DNA from: Dehalobacter sp. DCA
GTDB lineage: Bacteria > Bacillota > Desulfitobacteriia > Desulfitobacteriales > Syntrophobotulaceae
Assembly (NCBI RefSeq): GCF_000305775.1
Contig: NC_018866.1
Span: forward strand, 62,001 to 126,000
Direction of reading: 5' to 3'
Length of the DNA stretch: 64,000 nt
Made by a program: the position numbers and the translations under genes. Below are positions 18,728 to 27,200 of the stretch, in pieces. How positions within the stretch are numbered: the first letter of the stretch is position 1; each line of letters starts with the position of its first letter. The notes under the pieces are model-generated. The model worked only from the letters and a program-made list of their open reading frames with translations. It searched no databases and had not been told where the DNA came from.

Positions 18728-20767
18728 GTGGCACAGTTTACTGTTGATTTGAAGGGTAGAATAAATAATACGTTTTTGCCGGAGTCTAAATCACTTTGGC
18801 CTTTGTTTGAAGCTGTTGTCAATTCAATTCAATCTCTTGAAGATTCAGAGACTGTGTCCAATAAACTAATTCGAGTATTTGCACAGCGGCAAGAAACAAG
18901 CCAATATGATATTAATGGCAAAATCGAAGTAACTCCGTTTGAAGCATTTTCTATTACAGACAATGGTAATGGATTTACATCCGATAATTATCAATCTTTT
19001 AGAACAGCTGATTCCTCATTAAAATGGAAAAAAGGTTGCAAGGGAATAGGGCGCTTCTTATGGTTAAAAGCATTTGAGAAGGTGGAGATATCTAGCACTT
19101 TTTTTGAAGATGGCAAATGGAGAGACAGACTATTTTCGTTTGATTTTAATGGAACAACTCCAGATGACAACATTCAGGATTCAGCTTCTAATGAATATCA
19201 AACAACAGTAACGCTTGAAGGATTTAAACGTAATTTTCGTGAAAAGTGCCCTATATCTTTAGAAGTTCTAGCAAAAAAAATTATTGAGCATTGTCTTGTA
19301 TATTTTTTATTTGATGATTGTCCGAAAATTGTTGTACAAGATAGTTTAGGCGAACAATTCTGGCTTAATGATTACTTTGACAGATTCATAAGAGATTCTT
19401 TGCACCAAGATAGATTTAATATCGCAGAACGAAGTTTTACATTATATCATATAAAGATGCCGGAGGGTGCAAATGCACACGAATTACATCTTTGTGCTAA
19501 CAAAAGAGAAGTGAAATCGTATCAACTCAATAAGTATTTACCCAACTTGCAAGGCCGAATCTATGATGAAACAGGAAAGAGTTTTCATTATGCTGGCTTT
19601 TTATCCAGTTCATATCTGGATGGCGCAGTCAACTCATCAAGAACAAATTTCGATTTTGAGAAAAACGGTCAGATAGACATAGAGCAAAATTTACCCGAAA
19701 AAGAATTGATTGATGCAGCGAACAACTACATTGTTACTTATTTAAATGATTATCTTGACGAAATCATAAAACAAAAGGAAAAAAGAATAAATGACTATGT
19801 AACCCATCGCCAACCTAAGTATCGTTATTTGGTTGCCCAACGCCCTACTACGTATGATGCTATTGCTCCCAATATTAGCGACAAAGAATTAGATATAGCT
19901 TTATACAAAGAATTACTACAATGGGATTTAGAAACGAAAAAGACAGGTGAACAATTGCAAGAGGATTTGTCTAAGAATCTTCTTTCAGCAAGTGACGTAA
20001 AGGCAAGATATGATGAATATTACAAGCAAATTAATGGATTGAGTAAAACCAGCCTTGCGGAATATATCGTTAGGCGAAAAGTAATTTTAGATCTGCTGGA
20101 AAATGCTCTTCAAATAACACCCGATGGGAAATATGCTTCTGAAGAGAGCGTTCATTCAATAATTTGTCCCATGCGATATACATCAGATGAAATAAGTTTT
20201 GAGGAAATGAATCTTTGGATTATAAATGAAAGATTAGCCTATCATAATTTTTTAGCTTCGGATAAGCAAATGAAATCCATACCTGTTATAGATTCGGAAT
20301 CTGATGACAGAATGGATATTGCTATTTTTGACGAAGCTATATCGTTCTCGGATAAGGATAATTCATTCAACTCCATAACGATTATTGAATTTAAAAAGCC
20401 TAATCGAAATGACTTAAAGCCTGATGATAAAAACCCAATTCATCAAGTGCTACGATATGTGGAAGAAATAAAAAATGGCAAGAAAATGCGTGCTAATGGT
20501 AGACCATTTGGGAATGTCTCAAACACTGCTTTTTATTGTTATGTCATTGCAGATATGACTGATTCACTAAAGGAAGATGCAAAATTTGCAGGTTTACGAA
20601 TTACACCAGACGGAGAAGGATACTTTGGTTATAATCCAGATCCCGGTGCTTATATCGAGGTAATCTCTTTTGATAAATTGATTAGGGATGCTAATGAGAG
20701 AAATCGGATACTCTTTGATAAGTTGTTTACACCTAGCGCAAGAACAATCCTTGACCACAATATTTAA
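18728..20767 (+). CDS. GHKL ATPase fused to a PD-(D/E)XK-like nuclease
   Basis: 679 residues, GTG start with GGGAAGGAGATATT upstream. The N-terminus is a Bergerat-fold ATPase: N-box LFEAVVNSIQSLED, G1 ITDNGNGFT and G2 KGCKGIGRFLWLKAF. A central part (about 200-480) follows the MORC/Hsp90-like layout. The C-terminal domain has DDRMDIAIFDEA then TIIEFKKPNR, the D-x(n)-E-x-K arrangement of a restriction-type nuclease, followed by a helix HQVLRYVEEI. ATPase-nuclease fusions of this type are found in anti-phage islands. It is followed by a terminator and then by parA of copy 2. An exact system name cannot be given. Confidence 0.7.
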   Translation: MAQFTVDLKGRINNTFLPESKSLWPLFEAVVNSIQSLEDSETVSNKLIRVFAQRQETSQYDINGKIEVTPFEAFSITDNGNGFTSDNYQSFRTADSSLKWKKGCKGIGRFLWLKAFEKVEISSTFFEDGKWRDRLFSFDFNGTTPDDNIQDSASNEYQTTVTLEGFKRNFREKCPISLEVLAKKIIEHCLVYFLFDDCPKIVVQDSLGEQFWLNDYFDRFIRDSLHQDRFNIAERSFTLYHIKMPEGANAHELHLCANKREVKSYQLNKYLPNLQGRIYDETGKSFHYAGFLSSSYLDGAVNSSRTNFDFEKNGQIDIEQNLPEKELIDAANNYIVTYLNDYLDEIIKQKEKRINDYVTHRQPKYRYLVAQRPTTYDAIAPNISDKELDIALYKELLQWDLETKKTGEQLQEDLSKNLLSASDVKARYDEYYKQINGLSKTSLAEYIVRRKVILDLLENALQITPDGKYASEESVHSIICPMRYTSDEISFEEMNLWIINERLAYHNFLASDKQMKSIPVIDSESDDRMDIAIFDEAISFSDKDNSFNSITIIEFKKPNRNDLKPDDKNPIHQVLRYVEEIKNGKKMRANGRPFGNVSNTAFYCYVIADMTDSLKEDAKFAGLRITPDGEGYFGYNPDPGAYIEVISFDKLIRDANERNRILFDKLFTPSARTILDHNI

Positions 20768-20873
20768 AATTATAGTTAAAACTGATTTTATATGGAGCGA
20801 TGGAATGACAAAAAAAATTTATTTGGAAGGAAATATAAGCCTTAAAATTCTTCTTCATTAATTGAAAAATATT

Positions 20874-20906
20874 AAGGGAATGCTGGTCTTATCTGGCATT
20901 CTCTTT
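20874..20906 (+). terminator. Terminator downstream of the GHKL gene
   Basis: AAGGGAATGC pairs with GCATTCTCTT around a 12-base loop and ends in TT-rich sequence. It separates the defence genes from parA. Confidence 0.65.
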
Positions 20907-20928
20907 ATCATATATAAAATGAGTAAAG

Positions 20929-20971
20929 AAGCCGTTTGCTTTATCGTTTCAAGAAAGCAAGCGGCTTTTTT
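20929..20971 (+). promoter_or_regulatory. Conserved hairpin in the parA leader (copy 2)
   Basis: AAGCCGTTTGCTTT pairs with AAAGCAAGCGGCTT and is followed by TTTTTGCG, ending 22 bases before the parA ATG. It matches the leader of the other parA in arms, tail and spacing although the loop differs, so it is under selection as a structure. Confidence 0.6.
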
Positions 20972-20992
20972 GCGTTAAAGGAGGTAAACAAG

Positions 20993-21814
20993 ATGTCTAA
21001 AGTAATCGCCCTCGCCAACCAAAAAGGAGGCGTAGGCAAAACAACAACTGCTGTTAACCTCGGCATTGGTCTTGCCAGACAGGGTAAAAAGGTGCTACTG
21101 GTAGACGCAGATGCACAGGGCAACCTAACGGATTCCTTGGGCTTTCATCAACCGGACAATTTACCTGTAACTTTGGCAACAATCCTTACAAAAATCATGA
21201 CCGAGGAGAAGTATGATCCTGATGAAGGCATACTGCGCCAAGAAGAAGGCGTTGACCTGATGCCGGGAAATATTGAACTATCTGCCATCGAAGTGTCGTT
21301 GGTAAACACTATGAGCCGAGAAATGGTGCTACGCAGCTATATTAATGCCGTCAAACAGAAGTACGATTATATCCTGATCGACTGTATGCCTTCGCTCGGA
21401 ATGATGACCATCAACGCCCTAGCTGCCGCGGACAGCGTGATCATTCCCGTCCAAGCACACTATCTGCCTGCCAAAGGAATGACGCAGCTTTTGCAGACTA
21501 TCGCCAGAGTGAGAAGGCAAATCAATACGAAACTGACGGTTGACGGCGTTCTTCTTACAATGGTAGATAACCGCACCAACTTTTCAAAAGATATTTCCTT
21601 TGTCCTTCGGCGGGATTACGGCGACAAGCTGTGCGTTTTCAAAGCAGAAATCCCATTGTCCATCCGGGCAGCCGAAACGAGCGCAGAGGGAAAAAGTATC
21701 TTCGCGCACGACCCGCATGGGATAGCTGCCAAGGCCTATCAAGCCTTCACAAAGGAGGTGCAGGACATTGGTAAAAAGCAACGTCAAAAACATGAAGCTG
21801 ACCTCGGTAGATGA
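20993..21814 (+). CDS. parA: ParA-like partition ATPase (copy 2)
   Basis: 273 residues. The ATG at 20993 follows AAAGGAGGTAAACAAG; a longer frame from 20936 would have to be translated through the leader hairpin and is rejected. Deviant Walker A KGGVGKTTTAVN, LLVDADAQGN and YDYILIDCMPSLGM are all intact. It heads the plus-strand operon parA-parB and the small genes of the second conjugative-element copy and is homologous to 10245-11069. Confidence 0.93.
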   Translation: MSKVIALANQKGGVGKTTTAVNLGIGLARQGKKVLLVDADAQGNLTDSLGFHQPDNLPVTLATILTKIMTEEKYDPDEGILRQEEGVDLMPGNIELSAIEVSLVNTMSREMVLRSYINAVKQKYDYILIDCMPSLGMMTINALAAADSVIIPVQAHYLPAKGMTQLLQTIARVRRQINTKLTVDGVLLTMVDNRTNFSKDISFVLRRDYGDKLCVFKAEIPLSIRAAETSAEGKSIFAHDPHGIAAKAYQAFTKEVQDIGKKQRQKHEADLGR

Positions 21815-22706
21815 ACTTTTTGAAACGGATGCAAGCCGCGAGGACAAACAGCGCGAGAAGGTCATGGATATTTCTTTATCGGAAATCAGCGATTTCCCGA
21901 ACCACCCTTTTAAGGTAAAGGCGGATGAAGCCATGCTAGAAATGGCGGACAGTGTAAAACAGTATGGCATCTTAGTCCCCGCCCTTGTCCGGCCCAAAGC
22001 TGACGGTGGTTATGAAATGGTTGCCGGCCACCGGCGCAAGAAAGCCAGCGAACTGGCGGGCAAAGAAACAATGCCCTGCATTGTCCGCGAGCTGAACAAT
22101 GACGAAGCAATTGTCGCTATGGTTGACAGCAACCTGCAACGGGAAAGCATTCTGCCAAGCGAAAAAGCTCTTGCCTATAAAATGAAGCTGGAAGCCATGA
22201 ACAGGCAAGGACAAAGGACGGATTTAACTTGTTCCCAAGTTGGGAACAGGTTGGACGGGAAAAAATCAAGTGAAGTTTTAGCTGAACAAGTTGGTGAAAG
22301 CAAAAACCAGATATTCCGCTATATCCGTTTAACCGAACTCATAGTGCCCATCCTTGAAATGGTGGACGAAAAGCAGATTGCCTTTAACCCTGCCGTGGAA
22401 ATCTCCTACCTGACCGAAAATGAACAGGTGGAGCTGCTTACAACGATGAAGCAGGAAGAGAACACTCCGTCTTTATCTCAGGCGCAGCGGCTTAAGAAGT
22501 TTAGTCAGGAAGGCAGGCTGAATACTGATGTCATTTATTCCATTCTCACGGAGGAAAAACCAAACCAAAAGGAAAAAATCAATATTCAGCGTGAACGCAT
22601 TGACCGTTTTTTTCCTAAGAACTTTAACGAGAAGCAAAAGGAGGACCTTATTGTCCAGCTTCTGGAAAGCTGGTACAAAAAGCGGCAAAGAGAGCAGGAA
22701 CGATAA
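21768..22706 (+). CDS. parB: ParB-like partition protein (copy 2)
   Basis: 312 residues, TTG start with AAAGGAGGTGCAGGACA upstream, overlapping parA by 47 bases. ParB box intact: ISDFPNHPFKVKADEAMLEM, GILVPALVRPK, VAGHRRKKASELAG. Relative to copy 1 the stretch after the EAMNRQ helix differs strongly (here a GQRTDLTCSQVGNRLDGKKS insert), consistent with different centromere specificity in the two elements. Confidence 0.9.
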   Translation: MVKSNVKNMKLTSVDELFETDASREDKQREKVMDISLSEISDFPNHPFKVKADEAMLEMADSVKQYGILVPALVRPKADGGYEMVAGHRRKKASELAGKETMPCIVRELNNDEAIVAMVDSNLQRESILPSEKALAYKMKLEAMNRQGQRTDLTCSQVGNRLDGKKSSEVLAEQVGESKNQIFRYIRLTELIVPILEMVDEKQIAFNPAVEISYLTENEQVELLTTMKQEENTPSLSQAQRLKKFSQEGRLNTDVIYSILTEEKPNQKEKINIQRERIDRFFPKNFNEKQKEDLIVQLLESWYKKRQREQER

Positions 22707-22933
22707 GATGTAGTCCTGCCGTGTGCAAAAAGTGCCCGGCTTATATATTTTCCGTATGAATTTCCAAGCGTCATACAAAGGGGGTAGTCTATCAGTTTTT
22801 TTGCAGGCGTCGCAAAGCGTTTCTGTGCCGTCCCCCTCTCCACACCTCACCCCCTAAAAGCTTACCAGCCGAAAAAGAAATATTCTGTCTATCAGTAGGT
22901 AATATTCCTAAAACTACATATAGAAAGCCTTTT

Positions 22934-23095
22934 GTGGAACAGACAGAACAGACGAACCCAAAAACATTCCGTACCCTTATTTGACAAGGCAACAGCAGAA
23001 TTGGGTAGATGCTAAATGGAGATTAAGTGGATAAGGTGTAGATAATGTCTGTAAAAGAGGTCAAAAAACATTCGCTTTTCTTTTTCGGCAGGTAA
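22934..23095 (+). pseudogene. Decayed counterpart of the 49-aa small gene
   Basis: Starts with GTG (EQTEQTNPKTFRTLI, then TGA) and ends with SLFFFGR before TAA, matching the two ends of the intact product at 8750-8899 (PKVFRTLI and PFFFGL). Several stops lie between, so no full product is possible. Confidence 0.45.
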
Positions 23096-23101
23096 TAGCA
23101 G

Positions 23102-23129
23102 CTCTTTGTGGAAACACAGGGGGTTTTTT
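23102..23129 (+). terminator. Terminator with GAAA loop
   Basis: CTCTTTGTG and CACAGGGGG pair (with G-U pairs) around GAAA and are followed by six T. The position matches the terminator after the 49-aa gene in copy 1. Confidence 0.6.
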
Positions 23130-23296
23130 ACGTTTATGACCAAAAACAACATGGAAGGAGGACTCAGAACAATTTGAAAATACGAAAAACCGGAATTTCT
23201 AAGCGTCCTTTATACACATCCGGAGAAAAATGAAATAAAGGCAGGCGGAAAAAAGTGGCAACTTCGTCTTTTTTCTGTGCTTGGATTGGAGTGAGA

Positions 23297-23911
23297 ATGA
23301 AAGTGAACGATGAAAAACGGACGGTGGATACCTATGAGGTAAAACACGCCATCTGTGTTGGAGATAAGGAAATTCTCTTTGGGGTGGACGACAGGAAAAC
23401 AGATTGCGCGTATATGGTGTGCAACTGTACTTGGGATAATCCTTTGGGGATTGACTGTTTTTTTGAAGCCGTTGGAAGCACAGATTATTTGGAAATGATG
23501 ACGGAATTTACCACCCGTGTGACGGCGCAGCTTGAAGCTGTAAAGGCGGAACGGGCTAAGATAGCTACTCCCTTGGAGCCTTTTACCATAGAGCACTGCA
23601 TTCCTGACGATTACGGGGAAAGCATTGAAAACAAGGTAGTGGTTATTCGTGCGGAACGACTGCGTCCTGAATTTAGGACCGCCGACAAGCAACTTGTGCT
23701 GGCAACGGGCGGCTTTGGTGCTGTGGCCAATTCCAGAGGTCGAGCGGTCTACACCGTCAACCTCTATTCCGGCAAAGAATCCCGCTGGAACCGGGAGGAC
23801 ATTTTAGGTACGGTAAAGCCGGAAAAGTTACCTGATTGGGCAAAGGAACGGCTGAAACAGATACAGGCCGAAAGACAGGCCAAGCAGAAAAAGCAAGAAC
23901 AGGTGCGTTAG
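23297..23911 (+). CDS. Conserved conjugative-element protein, 204 aa (copy 2)
   Basis: Homologue of the 202-residue protein at 8045. The ATG at 23297 follows GGAGTGAG and matches the start of copy 1; an upstream in-frame start at 23255 has no binding site. Shared blocks are VDTYEVKHAICVGDKEILF, NCTWDNPLG, ENKVVVIRAE, RALYTVNLYSG-type sequence and RWNREDILG. The tail is basic and Gln-rich. Role unknown, but constant position before the 99-residue gene and the helicase/methylase indicates a core element function. Confidence 0.8.
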   Translation: MKVNDEKRTVDTYEVKHAICVGDKEILFGVDDRKTDCAYMVCNCTWDNPLGIDCFFEAVGSTDYLEMMTEFTTRVTAQLEAVKAERAKIATPLEPFTIEHCIPDDYGESIENKVVVIRAERLRPEFRTADKQLVLATGGFGAVANSRGRAVYTVNLYSGKESRWNREDILGTVKPEKLPDWAKERLKQIQAERQAKQKKQEQVR

Positions 23912-23923
23912 GAGGTGCTGGGA

Positions 23924-24223
23924 ATGGAGAAAGAAAACAATGCAGGGTATACCATAACCGATCGTTTGAGCGTCGGAAACGAGGAATTTGTCATTGGTCA
24001 AAACAAAAATGCTCCAGCCAAATTTGTAACCTGGAAATGCAACAAGGGTGAAAAGAATTACTACTGGGGGCATTACTGCAATGAACGTCTAACTGCCCTT
24101 GAAGACTTGTGCAACCGGGCGTTGGATGAAATCCACCATTTGAAAAGCCTCCAGCAGGAAAAGGTTGCATCCGAAAAGCCGGTGCGACATGCCGAAAAGA
24201 AAAGCCGGGAGCCGGAGAGATAA
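23924..24223 (+). CDS. Conserved conjugative-element protein, 99 aa (copy 2)
   Basis: Start ATG 23924 with GGAGGTG six bases upstream. MEKENNAGYTITDRLSVGNE, PAKFVTWKCNKGEKNYYWGH and LTALEDLCNRALDEIHHLKS match copy 1 closely. Small and basic at the C-terminus. It ends 13 bases before the helicase/methylase start. No family name is known to me. Confidence 0.8.
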   Translation: MEKENNAGYTITDRLSVGNEEFVIGQNKNAPAKFVTWKCNKGEKNYYWGHYCNERLTALEDLCNRALDEIHHLKSLQQEKVASEKPVRHAEKKSREPER

Positions 24224-24236
24224 GGAGGGATAAGAG

Positions 24237-27200
24237 TTGGCAACGAAGCTGCAACTGATTACAGAGCTTTCGGAAAGGACGACACATACCGTAGTGAAAA
24301 ACCCTGTCAACTGGACTGCCTTTCTGAAGACGGCGGCATGGAACTACAAATATCCCTTTCAGGATCAGCTTTTAATCTATGCACAGCGCCCCGAGGCAAC
24401 GGCCTGCGCTCCGATTGAGCTTTGGAATCAGAAGCTGGGCCGGTGGATAACCCGGGGCGCAAAGGGAATCGCCCTCATCGAAGACACCGGAAGCCGTCTT
24501 GCTCTGCGCCACGTGTTTGATGTGTCGGATACCAACAGCCGCCAGAATGGCCCCATTGTGCTTTGGATGATGCAGGACAGATATGCCGGAGCTGTTGCGG
24601 AAACGCTGGAAAATACCTTTGGTGAGTTGGACAACAAAAGCGAACTGCCTGCCGAGTTGGTTTCCGCCGCCCGCAACGCCGTGGACGACAATTTCCCCGA
24701 TTATCTCTCCGACCTGGTTGACTGCCGGGGAAACAGCTTTTTGGAGGAACTGGACGACCTGAACGTGGAAGTAATCTTCAAGGACGTCCTGAAAAGCTCT
24801 GTGGCCTACATGCTCTTAGTCCGCTGCGGCTATCCCGCCGACGAATATCTGATTTTTGAGGATTTTCAGGGTATTGTCAACTTCAATACGTTGGATACCG
24901 TTTCCCGTTTGGGAGCTGCCACCAGCGACATTTCCGAAATGCTTCTGCGTGAAATCGGCGCGACGGTCAAGGAACAGCAACTTGCGGAGAAAAAACAAAG
25001 CCGTACCTTTGCAGGAAATCAGGATGTGCGTCACAATGAAAGCGTAAAGCAAAATATGAGTCCCGAAAGGATTGGTGAATATGGAACTGACCTACACGCA
25101 GCAGGGCGATTACCTGATACCCGATCTGACACTGCAGGAGAAAGAAGCGCCCATCGGCAAGTATGGGATGTTGCACAAAACATATCTGAAAAATCACAAG
25201 AAAGGAATGTACGCCAGCCTGATGCTGTCGGTCAAGCTGAACAGCCACCTGGCGGAGATCGACCGGACGGCGAAGGAACGCGTCGAGCAGATCACGTCGA
25301 GACTCTTAATGAACAGCCCCGCACCAGACAAAGCGAGCAATCAAATGGCGTGGGTGGGACACATGAACAGCCTGAGACATCAGGCGGAGGAAACAGTGCT
25401 GACGGAGCTGATTTACAATTAGCGTGGTATGACCGAAGAGCGGAGGACAAAAGTCTTCCGTTTTTTCATGATTCATCACTTATCAACCAAATCCTCCGTT
25501 CTACCCCGCACTTAAAAGCGACAAAGCAGGAAATTGTGGACTTTTACGTCACCTTTGATGATAGCAGCGAGCGTATCGAGTATATCAGAAGTATTTTTAA
25601 TAATGATTATACAGAACTGACTATCAACGGAGATCATCGCGTTGGGTACAAGACCTATCAAAATGTTCTCCATCTTTGGGAGGGCAGCTACGCCGCAAGA
25701 ACATCACAGAGCCACTATGATTGGGGCGTTATTACCGGACACATTGGAAGCATGATCCTGCTGAATGAATTTCTTGATGAGCAACCGGCATTGCTATCGG
25801 TGCAGCAGCAAATAACCCTGATCGAACAGGCAGAGGACGAAAAATCCTCTGCTTTTTCGATTCCCCAGGGAGCTATTGACTCGGTTTTGCAGCAAGGAAG
25901 CGGTATACAGGACGGAAAGTACAGGATTTATCTGCAATTTCAGCAAAATGCCTCCGCAAAAGAGAACGCCGATTTTTTAAAAAATGAGTACGGTATTGGC
26001 GGACGGACACCCGCCCTGACAGGCACCGATATTCATGAATGGCATGATGGCAAGGGAATAACCCTCACCAGCGGAAAAACCATCGGGCCGGATGCAAAGA
26101 TTGTTTTACTCTGGGCAAAGGTGCAAAAGCGCCTTGGCGAACTGATCGCCGCCGATCGCTACCTGAACCGAAAGGAAAAGGAACATCTGCCTATTTACCA
26201 GCAGGAGACGGAGGAACGCCGTCAACAGCTTGCCGAGCAAGCCTACGCCCGTGAAATCTTGAATCGGGAACCGGTTCCTTCTGATCCGGAGCCGCCTCCA
26301 CGGGAAAACGCCCGCTATGCCTTTTCTTTTGGCGATACCGTTTATATTGATGCTGATGAATATGAGATTTTTTCCTTTGACGAAAGTATGGTGCAGCTCC
26401 GAAATGTGAGCTTCCCGCTGCTTGGCAAGGAGCTTGCACGGAGTGCCTTTGACAAGATGCTGCGGGAAAATCCTTTAAACGACCATCTTATTGCGACGGA
26501 ACAATCAGCCGAAGAAAGAATAGAAACAGAAAAAAGAGATACGGACACCATTAAGGCCGACGATCCCGGCGCACCTGCATGGATGCGTGAAACCGGCGAT
26601 ATGACTATCACCTGCGAGGGCGATACCGTCACCATCGACAGCGGCAGCGAGCACGAAAAAACCTATGTGGAATTTGAGCTGGAGCTGCCGGATGGTGAAG
26701 TCGGAGAAATAGAAAAGCAACCAGCCAAAAAAGAAATGGCCTTGGGAATTGAATTTACCATTGAGGATCGGCGCTATGCAATTGACAGCATCGACGAGAA
26801 AGCCGGAACAGTCAGCTTGCAGGATATTACTTTCCAGCGCAGTGTGGGCTTCCCAATTTTCCGCAGGGAAAGTATCGCATTTGTGCGTGGTGTACTTGAG
26901 CGGCAGGAGGAACCCATCTGGCAGAAAACCAGAGGCAGCGAAGTAGGCAGAGTCCGCATTGACCTGCTGCCTGAACTGCCGAAACAGGAACACATCAATT
27001 TCCATATTACTGACGACAACCTCGGCATGGGTGGCCAAAAAACAAAATACGGCTACAACGTCGCCGCCATCCGGCTGCTCAACCGGCTGGAACAAGAAAA
27101 CCGTCTTGCAACCGCCGAAGAACAGGAAATTCTTGCACTTTATGTGGGATGGGGCGGCCTGCCGCAAGCCTTTGACGAAAACAACTCCTCATGGGCGAAG

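Larger units (their letters stand above)
22707..23296. other. Eroded small-gene region of copy 2
   Basis: Corresponds to 8.9-9.35 kb in copy 1, where two small genes are intact. Here only traces remain: a CKKCPAYIF-coding piece of the Cys-rich gene near 22725, the TTACCAGCCGAAAAAGAAATA inverted-repeat block at 22862-22902, the broken 49-aa gene at 22934-23095 and a terminator at 23102-23129. A possible 19-codon TTG ORF (23173) follows AAGGAGG with poor spacing. Confidence 0.45.

Noticed and set aside
16831-20767. Gabija system
   Set aside because: The downstream gene is a GHKL ATPase with a restriction-type nuclease end and has no UvrD-like helicase motifs.
20936-20992. Longer N-terminus for parA of copy 2
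   Set aside because: It would be translated through the leader hairpin, has no binding site, and the copy-1 protein starts at MSKVIALANQ.
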